DNA of 49,796 nucleotides. It comes from a virus. A program made the translations under genes and the position numbers. Of this stretch, positions 17,982 to 25,523 are shown piece after piece. The stretch is taken from the IMG/VR virus record IMGVR_UViG_3300020020_000048, positions 1 to 49,796 of that record. One strand, 5' to 3'. Position 1 is the first letter of the stretch. Each line of letters opens with the position of its first letter. The notes under the pieces are model-generated. The model ran no database searches. It had not been told where the DNA came from and saw only the letters and a list, made by a program, of their open reading frames with translations.

Positions 17982-17997
17982 TCATCGGTGGGACAAT
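17970..17997 (+). promoter_or_regulatory. Candidate promoter for the plus-strand envelope cassette
   Basis: TTGCCA (17970-17975, five of six matches) and GACAAT (17992-17997, four of six) are spaced by 16 bases and point into the gene beginning at 18041. The element would let the inserted cassette be expressed independently of the minus-strand late operon. It shares its -35 region with the divergent capsid promoter candidate. Confidence 0.45.
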
Positions 17998-18040
17998 GAC
18001 CCTCTGACGGGGTTCAGCCGTTGGGCTCCGGGAGGGGGGA

Positions 18041-18208
18041 GTGGCGGTGGAGCTGCACCCGTTGGTCCAGCTGGAGTGGCGTGAAGACCACACCCTCTCC
18101 AGGCGATCGCTCATCTGGATCGAGGAACACGCCGATCCTGGGGATGCCCACCCGATCTGTACGGCGGTGGCCCAGCTGCGCGCGCTGGGGGTCGATCGAC
18201 TCACGTAG
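18041..18208 (+). CDS. Small hypothetical protein (55 aa) leading the envelope cassette
   Basis: GTG at 18041 is preceded by GGAGGGGGGA, an excellent ribosome site, and the frame ends at TAG 18206. The product has charged and hydrophobic residues in a natural mix (LVQLEWREDHTLSRRSLIWI, then ICTAVAQLRALGVDRLT) and no similarity I recognise. It lies 48 bp upstream of the PRC-barrel gene and just downstream of the candidate promoter. A second GTG at 18047 is an alternative start. It was found by reading the frame directly, since it begins at GTG and is short. Confidence 0.5.
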   Translation: MAVELHPLVQLEWREDHTLSRRSLIWIEEHADPGDAHPICTAVAQLRALGVDRLT

Positions 18209-18256
18209 CACCGGAGTGGGTAGGGCTCCTCGGTCCGTCAACCAAGGAGACGCACG

Positions 18257-18883
18257 ATGAATCAGACCGACCGGGTCGGCAGCTACGACGAGTGGGTCGG
18301 GCGGGATGCCTTCGACCGCCACGGCAACAAGCTGGGCGAGATCAAGGACATCTTCTACGACGACGTGACGCAGCGCCCCGAGTGGGTCGCGGTCAAGGCC
18401 GGGGCCTTCAAGGGTCAGCGCCTCGTGCCGCTCGCCGGGGCCGCACTCCACGGCGACGACGGGAACCTGATGCTGAACTTCGACAAGGAGCGGATCATCG
18501 ACGCTCCGAACTTCGACGAGGACCAGCATCTGAGCCCCGAGCAGGAGCAGCGCCTGTACCAGCACTACGGCTACGACTGGGCGAGCCGGGGCAAGGACCA
18601 CGGCTACGGCACCAGCTTCACCGACCAGCGCTTCGACAAGGACTACGACCGCTCGAAGATGGGCGCCATCGGCGCGGTCGGCACCGAGCGCACCCACGAG
18701 CGCACCGAAGAGGTGCCCGTGAAGGGCATCGTCGAGGTCCCCGTCGACACCACGGTGCGTCTGCGCCGCTGGGAGACCCAGAAGCAGTCCACCCGCACCG
18801 TGCAGGTCCCCGTGACGGAGACCGAAGAGCACGTCGAGGTGGTCGGACAGGAAGGGAAGGTGTCTCGTGATCACCGCTCGTAA
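18257..18883 (+). CDS. PRC-barrel and DUF2382 (YsnF-like) domain protein
   Basis: This 208-residue protein has ATG 18257 behind CAAGGAGACGCACG. Residues about 8-85 form a PRC barrel (W(V)GRDAFDRHGNKLGEIKDIFYDD, then PEWVAVKAG). Residues about 135-200 are a DUF2382/YsnF-type stress domain (ERTEEVPVKGIVEVPVDTTVRLRRWETQ). In bacteria this pair occurs in envelope or general-stress proteins of actinobacteria and relatives. It is not a phage structural family, so it is most simply a host-derived accessory gene. The gene overlaps the start of the next one (18867), giving a coupled operon. Confidence 0.85.
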   Translation: MNQTDRVGSYDEWVGRDAFDRHGNKLGEIKDIFYDDVTQRPEWVAVKAGAFKGQRLVPLAGAALHGDDGNLMLNFDKERIIDAPNFDEDQHLSPEQEQRLYQHYGYDWASRGKDHGYGTSFTDQRFDKDYDRSKMGAIGAVGTERTHERTEEVPVKGIVEVPVDTTVRLRRWETQKQSTRTVQVPVTETEEHVEVVGQEGKVSRDHRS

Positions 18884-19157
18884 GGCCCTGGCCGCTGGCG
18901 CCGCCGCCACCGTGCTGACGTTCGCCCCCGCCACGATGGCGGGCGCCACGGTCCCCGACGACGACGATGTCGCCGAGGCCGTGGGCGTCGATGACGATGA
19001 CGACGACAGCGACAAGACGGGCCTGTGGGGTCTGCTCGGCCTGCTCGGTCTGGCCGGGCTGGCCGGGCTGCGTCGCCGCCCCGAGCACCACATCGGGACG
19101 ACCACGCGGGTCCAAGCCGACACCACGCCGCGCGGGTCAACCTCCACGGGGCACTGA
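18867..19157 (+). CDS. Secreted small protein with C-terminal WGLLGL...RRR sorting-like motif
   Basis: This 96-residue protein starts at GTG 18867. It has a signal peptide (about 1-26, ending near TMAGA), an Asp-rich region with runs of acidic residues, then a hydrophobic segment GLWGLLGLLGLAGLAGL followed by RRRPEH. This tripartite end (W-G rich hydrophobic helix plus Arg cluster) is a known type of envelope-anchoring tail in bacterial proteins and is common in actinobacteria. A short Thr-rich tail follows. It probably localises to the host membrane or cell surface. Overlap with the upstream gene and a 16-bp gap to the next support a single operon. Confidence 0.65.
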   Translation: MITARKALAAGAAATVLTFAPATMAGATVPDDDDVAEAVGVDDDDDDSDKTGLWGLLGLLGLAGLAGLRRRPEHHIGTTTRVQADTTPRGSTSTGH

Positions 19158-19173
19158 CCTCTAGCATCCGCCG

Positions 19174-19764
19174 ATGCAACTGAGACGGGCAGCAGCAGTA
19201 GTTCTCATCGCGACCGTGGGCCTGATCGCCTGCGATGACGATGGAGACGACGACGATGACGGTGCGCCGCTCGCAGCGGCCACCGTCCCTGACGCCACGG
19301 TCGTCACCGACACTCCCAACGCGGTGACGGCCGTGGCGACCGACTACCGCTTCGACGGGCTCCCGGCGACCACGCCGGTCGGGACGCAGTTCAACCTCCA
19401 GAACGACTCCACCAAGGAGGTCCACGAGATGGTCATCGTCCGCATCCCGGACGAGGTGACCGAGACCGTGGGCCAGCTGCTGGCGCTGCCCGAGGAGGAG
19501 CTGGACGCCAAGGTCGGTGACATCGAGCCCTCAGCGGTGATCGTGGCCCTGCCGGGTGAGACGGGCCGGGCGATGGAGGGCGACGGGATCATCGACGAGC
19601 CGGGTCGCTACGCGGTGCTGTGCTTCATCCCGGTGGGTGCCGACCCGGAGATGATCGCTGAACTGATGGAAGGCCCACCGCCCACCGGCAACGAGCAGCC
19701 ACCGCTCGGTGACGGGCCGCCGCACATCATGGAGGGCATGTACGCCGAGATCGTGGTGGAGTGA
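19174..19764 (+). CDS. Cupredoxin-like lipoprotein
   Basis: This 196-residue protein has a signal peptide with lipobox LIAC (Cys20), an acidic linker, and a beta domain starting VTAVATDYRFDGLP. Within the domain, His84 (KEVHEM), Cys150 (YAVLCFIP), His184 and Met189 (PHIMEGM) occur in the order His, Cys, His, Met expected of a type 1 copper site. The Cys-His distance is long, so copper binding is only possible, not shown. Similar cupredoxin-fold lipoproteins are found in actinobacterial envelopes. As the last gene of the cassette it would be exported and anchored on the lysogen or infected cell surface. Confidence 0.65.
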   Translation: MQLRRAAAVVLIATVGLIACDDDGDDDDDGAPLAAATVPDATVVTDTPNAVTAVATDYRFDGLPATTPVGTQFNLQNDSTKEVHEMVIVRIPDEVTETVGQLLALPEEELDAKVGDIEPSAVIVALPGETGRAMEGDGIIDEPGRYAVLCFIPVGADPEMIAELMEGPPPTGNEQPPLGDGPPHIMEGMYAEIVVE

Positions 19765-19784
19765 GCCGTTGTAAGGGGTCCTAT

Positions 19785-19819
19785 GTCGCGATCGTCGCGA
19801 CTCCCCTGAGATTTCTCAG
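19785..19819. terminator. Two adjacent perfect palindromes between convergent genes
   Basis: A 7-bp perfect stem with a 3-base loop (19785-19801) is followed by a 6-bp perfect stem with a 2-base loop (19806-19819). They lie between the plus-strand lipoprotein stop and the end of the minus-strand 45-residue gene, whose stop codon is inside the second palindrome. There is no U-tract on either side. A bidirectional termination or RNA-end role is likely from position. Confidence 0.35.
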
Positions 19820-19953
19820 ACCTTGATGGTCTGGTACTTCCCACCCTCGGCGCGGAGGATCGCCATCGCCGCGCTGAGCGAGGCCACCGTCTCCTGACGA
19901 CCGGCCTTGGTCGTCACCACGTACTTCTTCTTGCCGCTACCGCAGTTGCACAT
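19816..19953 (-). CDS. Small CxCG-motif protein (45 aa)
   Basis: This short frame begins at ATG 19953, two bases after the stop of the upstream decoration gene. It encodes a 45-residue protein beginning MCNCGSGKKKYVV and continuing as a short basic domain. Small MCxCG proteins directly after head fibre or decoration genes recur in actinophage genomes, with unknown function; the two cysteines could bind metal. Codon positions and coupling to the neighbour make it likely real despite its size. Confidence 0.65.
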   Translation of the reverse strand: MCNCGSGKKKYVVTTKAGRQETVASLSAAMAILRAEGGKYQTIKV

Positions 19954-19955
19954 GC

Positions 19956-20360
19956 TCAGGTCACCGTGAAGGCGGAGTTGTTGGACTCTTCGGGACCCTG
20001 GCGCACGGTGAACTGCTTGGTCCCGGCCGTGGTCGGGTCGTAGCTCGTCGTCAGGCGGGTCTGGTTGACGTAGGTCGTCGGCACAGCCACGTTGTCGATC
20101 TCGATCACAGCGGTCGGCAGGAAGTCCGATCCGTTCACCGTCACCGTCACCGCACCGGCCGCCGCGGCGACCGTGGCGGGCGAGAGCGAGGCGATCCGTG
20201 GATCGGGGACAGCACCGGGATCACCGACGTCGAGGCGACCCCACCCACCGTGGCCGGGGGCGGTCGTGCCGTGGTTGGCATGGCGAGTCGCCCAATCCTG
20301 AACCCCGTTCTGGGTGTTCGGAACGAGGTTCGTCACCGTCTGGTTGGTGAGGTCGGACAT
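19956..20360 (-). CDS. IPT/TIG immunoglobulin-like head decoration protein
   Basis: This 134-residue protein has an N-terminal ~55 residues with NGVQDWATRHANHGT and a Gly/His-rich segment. The rest is an IPT/TIG-type Ig-like domain (PRIASLSPATVAAAAGAVTVTVNGSDF pattern with paired strands and ending in FTVRQGPEESNNSAFTV). Ig-like domains of this type decorate phage heads and tails and can bind cell-surface sugars. It lies between the maturation protease and the capsid gene, so a head fibre is the likely role. Its ATG (20360-20358) shares a CATG with the divergent methyltransferase start. Confidence 0.65.
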   Translation of the reverse strand: MSDLTNQTVTNLVPNTQNGVQDWATRHANHGTTAPGHGGWGRLDVGDPGAVPDPRIASLSPATVAAAAGAVTVTVNGSDFLPTAVIEIDNVAVPTTYVNQTRLTTSYDPTTAGTKQFTVRQGPEESNNSAFTVT

Positions 20361-21048
20361 GGCGTCACCGTACTCTCGGCAGATGGGCAGACCCGTTCTC
20401 CTGGATCTGTTCTGCGGCGCGGGCGGCGCAGCGATGGGCTACTGGCGCGCCGGGTTCCGCGTGATCGGGGTCGACATCGCGCCCCAACCGCACTACCCCT
20501 TCGAGGTTCGCCGGGGCAACGCCCTGTGCCCACCGATCGCCTTGCACCACGTCGCCGCCGTGCACGCCAGCCCCCCCTGCCAGGCGTACTCGGTCGCCAA
20601 CAACATCCACGGCAACGACCATCCCGAGCTCATCGAGGCCACGCGCCAGATGCTCCAGGCGAGCGGCCTGCCGTACGTGATCGAGAACGTGCCGGGCGCG
20701 CCGCTGCGCGATCCGGTGCGGGTGTGCGGGCGGGCGCTCGGGCTGTCGGTGAAGCGCCACCGCTACTTCGAGTCCAACGTGACGCTCACGGGGACCGAGT
20801 GCCCACCGGGGCACATCGGTGGCTGGCTGTCGGTGTACGGGAACACGGTGATGACGCGCGGGAAGGTCATCGGGCGGGCCAAGGGCGGAGGGCCGCGTGT
20901 CCACCGCGCCCACGTCGAGCACCACTACGGCCGCACCGCAATGGGCATCGACTGGATGGACGCCAACGAGCTGTCGGAGGCGATCCCCCCGGCCTACACC
21001 GAGTGGATCGGCGCCCAGGTCATCGCGACGCTGAGGCCTTCTCCTTGA
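20359..21048 (+). CDS. Cytosine-C5 DNA methyltransferase
   Basis: This 229-residue protein has ATG 20359 with GAGG six bases upstream; 20383 (MGRPVLLDLF) is an alternative. The motifs are in order: I DLFCGAGG (16-23), IV SPPCQ with catalytic Cys74, VI ENV (99-101), VIII RHR (123-125) and X IPPAYTEWIGAQV (199-211). The short length and small target-recognition region are typical of orphan phage enzymes. It would place 5-methylcytosine in phage DNA, either for protection or as the substrate of the TET/JBP enzyme at 46511-47518. It is inserted against the direction of the late operon, with its end overlapping the maturation protease gene by 29 bp. Confidence 0.9.
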   Translation: MASPYSRQMGRPVLLDLFCGAGGAAMGYWRAGFRVIGVDIAPQPHYPFEVRRGNALCPPIALHHVAAVHASPPCQAYSVANNIHGNDHPELIEATRQMLQASGLPYVIENVPGAPLRDPVRVCGRALGLSVKRHRYFESNVTLTGTECPPGHIGGWLSVYGNTVMTRGKVIGRAKGGGPRVHRAHVEHHYGRTAMGIDWMDANELSEAIPPAYTEWIGAQVIATLRPSP

Positions 21049-23155
21049 GCCACGGCGGACGGTCGTCCTCGGCCTTCTCGCACTTCGCCATGCGCGCCTC
21101 GTAGGCCTTGTCGGACTCGTCGTCGCGCCGCTTGCCACAGTCAGGCTTCTCGTCCTTGCCCGTGGCGCCCTTCTTGAAGTTGTCCGGGATCGCGGCCATC
21201 AGGCGCTCGGCCCGCAGCTGACGTCCGGTGGCGGTGACCGCCGCGGCGCGCTGGGCCCGCTGCTGAGCGGCTTCACGCTCATCGAGCGCACGCTGCACCG
21301 CGAGCACCATGCGGTCCTCGGACATCGAGTTGGGGTCGGTGGCGACGATCGCCGCAGCGACCAGCGACATCGTGCGCCCCGCCGACGCGGCCATCTCGAC
21401 GCGCGGGATCGGGAAGCCCGGGACGTTCACGGCCAGCGCGGCCACCAGCTCCAGGTTTCCGCCGATGCGCCGCCAGTCGCCCGACAGCGCGCCCGTGGCC
21501 TTGAGGACGTACACCTGGTGCTCGGAGACGCCCGGACGCATGGCCCCGGCGACCCAGATGCCCCACTGGTCCTCGCCTGCGTTGACGTCGGCGACGCCCG
21601 TGCCGGTGTTGTCGTAGTGGGAGACGGTCTCCGCCGGACCCACGTCCTTCCCGGCGTGGCCGGTGTCCATCGTGATCTGGCCCACCGCGACCAGCTCGCC
21701 CTCGCGCGTCTCGACCTCGCCCGTGCGGAAGTGGGCGTAGCTCGTGTTGGAGCGCGGAGGCGTGACGCACTCGCCCGTGATCCCCACATGGCATGTGTCC
21801 CAGGTGGCGAGGTGACCGAGCACGCGGCCGTCACTGGTGATGGTCAACGGGGTCGGGGCATCGAAGCCCGGGTCGTCGAACCACTCCTTCGGGTACAGCA
21901 GCATCGGGCTCTCCTCCAGTTCGTTGGCCGCCGCGAATGCCGCGTCGATCATGGCCAGGGTCTCGGGCGAGGTGTCGTCCTCGGCGGTGGCCTCCAGGGA
22001 GGCGTCGCTCTTGCGCCCGCCACTCTCGGGGTTCCAGATGCCGAGTGCTTCCTTGTGCATGTTCTGGCACGTGCCCCAGGCGTGGGGTCCGACGTACTTG
22101 CGCAGGTTCTTGGCGCAGCGGGTCAGGTCACCGGGCGAGCCCCAGCCGATCTTGGCCGCGCCGGGTCCCTTGACCCAGTAGTTGCGGAGGCGCTGGGTCT
22201 CGCGCGGGTGGGTGAGCCAGCCGGGCGCGTCGTGGGTGCCGGGGGGCGAGCTGCTCTTGGGCCATCCCTCAAGGAACGTTTCACCTTCGACCGGAGCCGC
22301 AAGCAAACCGGCCTCTTCCTTGTCGGTCGCCTCGTCCTCTTCGGCGCTCGCGGTCCAGGAGTCCGGGATGAGCGAGGTCAGCCCGAGGGCCTTGGCGCGG
22401 CGGCGGATGTGCGCCCTTGCCTTCGCCGGGTCCTTGGCGCGGCCGATGGCCTGGATGGCGTTGCGGAGGTCTTCAGCGTTGGCGATCGGGAAGCTGCCAT
22501 CGGGCATCGCCGTGTGGCGCTTGGCCATCTGCTTGCGCTTGGCGCTGTCGAACGCCCGGGCCACCAGCTCGGGGTCGTCCTCGGCAACCAGCGCCGAGGG
22601 GCGGGCGAGCCCAGCGACGCTGGCGGACGGTGCGGGTGCGTCCACCGCTGCGGGCACAGCGGCTGCCGAGAGCGTTGACGGCTGCAAGGTACAGCGGCAG
22701 TTGATCCAGACCTCGGGCGGCCCGATGGGCTGGCCCGGGTAGAGCAGCGGGACCCCGCCGACGAGGAACGGCTGACCGGCCGCTTGCACCTCGCCGTGGA
22801 GAGGCGTGTGCAGGTCGCGCACCCGGTCGTCCTCCATCGTCACCCAGCGCATCGGCGTGCCGGGAGGGGTGGCCGAGAGGACCGCCGCGTTGGACGCGGC
22901 GACGCTGACCATCGCCGTGACCCGGTCGACCTGTTCCTCGGAACCGTCTGGCTCGGTCAGGCTGATGGCGTTCTCGATCGACGCGACGAAGGCCGCGGTG
23001 CCCTCGGTGGGCTCGTCGGAGATGTCGTCGTAGGCCATCGCGAAGGCGTCCGCAGCGATCTGGCGCAGCTCCCGGTCGCGGGCCCGGGTGTTGGTGCGGC
23101 TGAGCGCGGTGGCGACGTCGCCGCGCAGCAGTTCGGCCAGCTCGGCGGCGTTCAC
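21020..23155 (-). CDS. MuF-like and capsid maturation protease fusion
   Basis: This 711-residue protein is coupled to the portal gene (ATGA). Residues about 1-160 are a MuF-like head morphogenesis domain with W(V)TMEDDRVRDLH and the closing NCRC motif. A middle section has an AKRHTAMPDGSFPI segment and a YWVKGPGAAKIGWGSPGD segment, both seen in actinophage MuF-protease proteins. Residues about 390-570 are the likely protease (LGHLATWDTCHVGITGECV, DTGHAGKD, HYDNTG, SGDWR), with His and Asp residues suitable for catalysis. The C-terminus is basic and charged. It would process the capsid scaffold-like N-terminus. Confidence 0.8.
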   Translation of the reverse strand: MNAAELAELLRGDVATALSRTNTRARDRELRQIAADAFAMAYDDISDEPTEGTAAFVASIENAISLTEPDGSEEQVDRVTAMVSVAASNAAVLSATPPGTPMRWVTMEDDRVRDLHTPLHGEVQAAGQPFLVGGVPLLYPGQPIGPPEVWINCRCTLQPSTLSAAAVPAAVDAPAPSASVAGLARPSALVAEDDPELVARAFDSAKRKQMAKRHTAMPDGSFPIANAEDLRNAIQAIGRAKDPAKARAHIRRRAKALGLTSLIPDSWTASAEEDEATDKEEAGLLAAPVEGETFLEGWPKSSSPPGTHDAPGWLTHPRETQRLRNYWVKGPGAAKIGWGSPGDLTRCAKNLRKYVGPHAWGTCQNMHKEALGIWNPESGGRKSDASLEATAEDDTSPETLAMIDAAFAAANELEESPMLLYPKEWFDDPGFDAPTPLTITSDGRVLGHLATWDTCHVGITGECVTPPRSNTSYAHFRTGEVETREGELVAVGQITMDTGHAGKDVGPAETVSHYDNTGTGVADVNAGEDQWGIWVAGAMRPGVSEHQVYVLKATGALSGDWRRIGGNLELVAALAVNVPGFPIPRVEMAASAGRTMSLVAAAIVATDPNSMSEDRMVLAVQRALDEREAAQQRAQRAAAVTATGRQLRAERLMAAIPDNFKKGATGKDEKPDCGKRRDDESDKAYEARMAKCEKAEDDRPPWLKEKASASR

Positions 23156-24924
23156 GGGACGGGCGCCAAGGGGAGCGGGCGGGAATGGAGCAGGGCGCCG
23201 AGGACGACGGTCGAGTGGGGCCGCTTCGAGCTGAGCAGGCCGCGCACGTAGAAGTCGAGCGTCTCGACCACCCCGTCCACGTCGTCGGTGTACGGGGCCA
23301 ACAGGTCATTGGCGCAGTCCCACGCCCCGGCCAGGAGCTTGTCCACGTCGCCTCCCAACGTGCGGTAGACGTCGGTCGCCGTCATGCTCGAAGTGTCGGT
23401 GCGCGGGTGGGCGTTCCGCAAGCGGTTCCCCGCCCGCTCCAGCGCCCGGAACACGAGCGCATCGCAGCTGGCGGCGAGGCCCTCGGGCACGCGCTCAGCG
23501 CGGGAGCGTCCCGCGTCCTCATCGGGCAGTTCGCGCCGGGCGATCGCGGGCACGGTGTCGGTGCGGAGGTCGTCGGGTGGGGGCCGGTTCTCCCCGTCCA
23601 CGACGATCGGGCCGAAGTTGATGCCGAGCATCGCCAGCGCGGCCTGGGTCTGTTCGGGGCTGGTCGAGCCGGTGGCGATCTTCCGCAGGAGCCAGCCCTT
23701 GAACTGCTCATCCACGGGCGCATCCTCCGGTTGGAAGCCGGTTTCCCGCCTGAGAGCGGGGCCAGACAACTCGCCCCGGTCGTACAGCTCGATCGCTTCC
23801 TCGGAGCGGTTGGGCCGCAGGCGGATCGACGCCGTGTCAGCGATGACGTAGAAGTCGTCCGGGTTGGTGACCTGGCCCTTGAGCGACGGGCGCAGGTACG
23901 ACGTGGTCATGGCACCCGCAACGATCGCCAAGCGCGGTTCCAGGTGGGCCTTGACCGCGGACTCCTCGGAGAGCCAAGCGTTCCAGTGGTTCGCATCGGC
24001 CACGCCCAAGAGCACCTCGGGCGGGACATCGAGGCCGAGGGCGAGGCGCTTGATCGCCGCGTCGCGCATCTCGACCACCGCCGCGTCGAGCTCGGTCCAG
24101 AACTTCAGGTGCTCGTTCTTGCCGAGGCTCTCGGTCGGGACCATCGCCACGATGGGGACCAGCGCGCTCGGGTTGGACGGGTCGTGGATCGGCGTCATCA
24201 TCGCCTCGCCGAGCAGGGCCATGAAGATTTCAGCCTGCGACGCCGCGGGGTCCATCCCGGGCGGAATCGGGAACTGCACCTCGTTCGACAGGAACAACAC
24301 CCCACCACCGGCCAGGCGCGAGCGAACCTGGGCGGCGATGTGGGCGTCGTACGCCACGATCTGGGCCAGGGTCGCCAGATTGGCCCGGACCGGGGAGTCC
24401 GCACGAGTGGTGTCGCGGGGGTGAGCGGTCCACACCCGGATCGTCAGGTCGGACTTCTGCAACGGCTTCGCGCCACCCTCGGTGCCGAAGTCGGCCTTGA
24501 TGAGCTGGCCGGGTTGCTGGGTGACCTTCCCGCTCGACAGCGTGTTCCAGTCGTCCTCGGATGCCCGGTTGACGACGTAGGCCTCGCCGGAGACGGTCAG
24601 GTTGACCCCGATCTTCTGGAGCATCTCGGTCTGGCCTTGCGGCCCGCCGTACAGCTGCTCCATCGCCTCGAAGGCCGGACCCTTGGTGACGGGAACGAGC
24701 ATGCGCCCTTCGCGCTGGGCCGGGACGAGCATGGCCCGGGACATGACGTTGCCGATCCACGTCGCCACGTAGCGCAGCTCGGGCACCGTCTCCCAGTAGT
24801 TCCACGCCTCGGACTGCCAGCTCTCGGCACGCCCGGCCATGTTCCGTGACGGTGTCGGCAAGCGGACCGCTGAGGCCACGAAGCCGGTGGGAGCCTGTGG
24901 CTCAGCAATACGCGCCCGTGCCAT
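23152..24924 (-). CDS. Portal protein
   Basis: This 590-residue protein lies between the terminase side and the MuF-protease in the conserved order. Features include an early W(x)YWETVPELRYVATWIGN segment, a central LDVPPEVLLGVADANHWNAWL and an acidic C-terminal end. These are typical of the large actinophage portal family (PF05133/PF04860-type). It forms the dodecameric ring for DNA passage. The ATG has no clear ribosome site but is preceded by a 12-bp perfect hairpin 19 bases upstream, so translation could be controlled by leader structure. Confidence 0.88.
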   Translation of the reverse strand: MARARIAEPQAPTGFVASAVRLPTPSRNMAGRAESWQSEAWNYWETVPELRYVATWIGNVMSRAMLVPAQREGRMLVPVTKGPAFEAMEQLYGGPQGQTEMLQKIGVNLTVSGEAYVVNRASEDDWNTLSSGKVTQQPGQLIKADFGTEGGAKPLQKSDLTIRVWTAHPRDTTRADSPVRANLATLAQIVAYDAHIAAQVRSRLAGGGVLFLSNEVQFPIPPGMDPAASQAEIFMALLGEAMMTPIHDPSNPSALVPIVAMVPTESLGKNEHLKFWTELDAAVVEMRDAAIKRLALGLDVPPEVLLGVADANHWNAWLSEESAVKAHLEPRLAIVAGAMTTSYLRPSLKGQVTNPDDFYVIADTASIRLRPNRSEEAIELYDRGELSGPALRRETGFQPEDAPVDEQFKGWLLRKIATGSTSPEQTQAALAMLGINFGPIVVDGENRPPPDDLRTDTVPAIARRELPDEDAGRSRAERVPEGLAASCDALVFRALERAGNRLRNAHPRTDTSSMTATDVYRTLGGDVDKLLAGAWDCANDLLAPYTDDVDGVVETLDFYVRGLLSSKRPHSTVVLGALLHSRPLPLAPVP

Positions 24925-24942
24925 TGGGCCGCGACACTACGC

Positions 24943-24971
24943 CCCTCGTTCCCCACGTCGGGGAACGAGGG
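24943..24971. promoter_or_regulatory. Perfect 12-bp hairpin before the portal gene
   Basis: CCCTCGTTCCCC and its exact complement flank a 5-base loop in the 61-bp gap between the 89-residue gene and the portal start. No U-tract follows in either direction. It could act as a processing site, a weak terminator or a leader structure for the portal message. Confidence 0.45.
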
Positions 24972-24985
24972 CACCCGAGCGAGGG

Positions 24986-25255
24986 TCAGGCGGTGTCGTA
25001 GTGGTCTTCGTGCCAGGAGGGGAACACGCCCGAAGGCTCCTCCTGGGGCTTCCAGCCCGTGCGCTCACGGGTCTCGAAGCTCTTGGTGTCCTGGAGAGAC
25101 GTGCCGCCGCGCTCGCGGCGCTTCGTCTCGATCTGGCGCAGCCCCTTCTGGTCGGGGTACTGGCGCGCCTGGCCGGTGTCGGTGTCGGTCTTGCGGCGCC
25201 GCTTGGGCTTCGCCTCTTCCTCGACGGGTGCTTCGGTGGTCTCGGTGTCGGTCAC
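24986..25255 (-). CDS. Hypothetical charged protein (89 aa)
   Basis: This is an 89-residue hydrophilic protein with an acidic N-terminus, a Lys/Arg-rich patch (KPKRRRKTDTD) and a C-terminus rich in Trp, Pro and His (PSGVFPSWHEDHYDTA). It is probably largely disordered. It overlaps the upstream small gene by ATGA and precedes the portal. No domain is recognised; a virion or packaging accessory role is only suggested by position. Confidence 0.6.
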   Translation of the reverse strand: MTDTETTEAPVEEEAKPKRRRKTDTDTGQARQYPDQKGLRQIETKRRERGGTSLQDTKSFETRERTGWKPQEEPSGVFPSWHEDHYDTA

Positions 25256-25413
25256 TTCGGTTCGGCCTCCGGGTCGTTGCCGCCGCCCTGGTCGTGCGTC
25301 GGACCCTTGTCCTTGCTCTGGCCGCGGTTGTCGGGCTTGTCCTTGATCGGCTTGCCCTGCTCGTCGAGCTCTTCGTCGGGATCGACGGGCTTGGTGGACG
25401 GGTCGTCACTCAT
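25252..25413 (-). CDS. Hypothetical acidic disordered protein (53 aa)
   Basis: Start ATG is at 25413 (MSDDPSTKPVDPDEE); the longer upstream part of this frame runs through other genes. The protein is almost entirely charged or polar (Asp, Glu, Lys, Pro, Gly), with no hydrophobic core. It is coupled to the next gene by ATGA. No function is recognised. Confidence 0.5.
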   Translation of the reverse strand: MSDDPSTKPVDPDEELDEQGKPIKDKPDNRGQSKDKGPTHDQGGGNDPEAEPK

Positions 25414-25427
25414 GCCGCGAGTCTCCC

Positions 25428-25523
25428 TCATCTGCGCTGCCACCAATCGCCGACGAGCACCCCGATCACCAGCCCCACCGAACCAGCGAGGACGAAGCCG
25501 AGCAGAGCCCACGCCGCGGCCAT
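25428..25523 (-). CDS. Single-span small membrane protein (31 aa)
   Basis: The ATG at 25523 overlaps the stop of the upstream membrane protein gene (TGATG). The 31-residue product is nearly all one transmembrane helix (ALLGFVLAGSVGLVIGVLV) ending GDWWQRR, so the C-terminus is positively charged and probably cytoplasmic. It may form a pair with the upstream membrane protein. Size makes it easy to miss, but coupling and composition support it. Confidence 0.5.
   Translation of the reverse strand: MAAAWALLGFVLAGSVGLVIGVLVGDWWQRR

Noticed and set aside
18014-19147. A 377-residue minus-strand open frame through the envelope cassette
   Set aside because: The plus strand has signal peptides, a PRC-barrel pattern and overlapping coupled starts. 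The minus frame is low-complexity.
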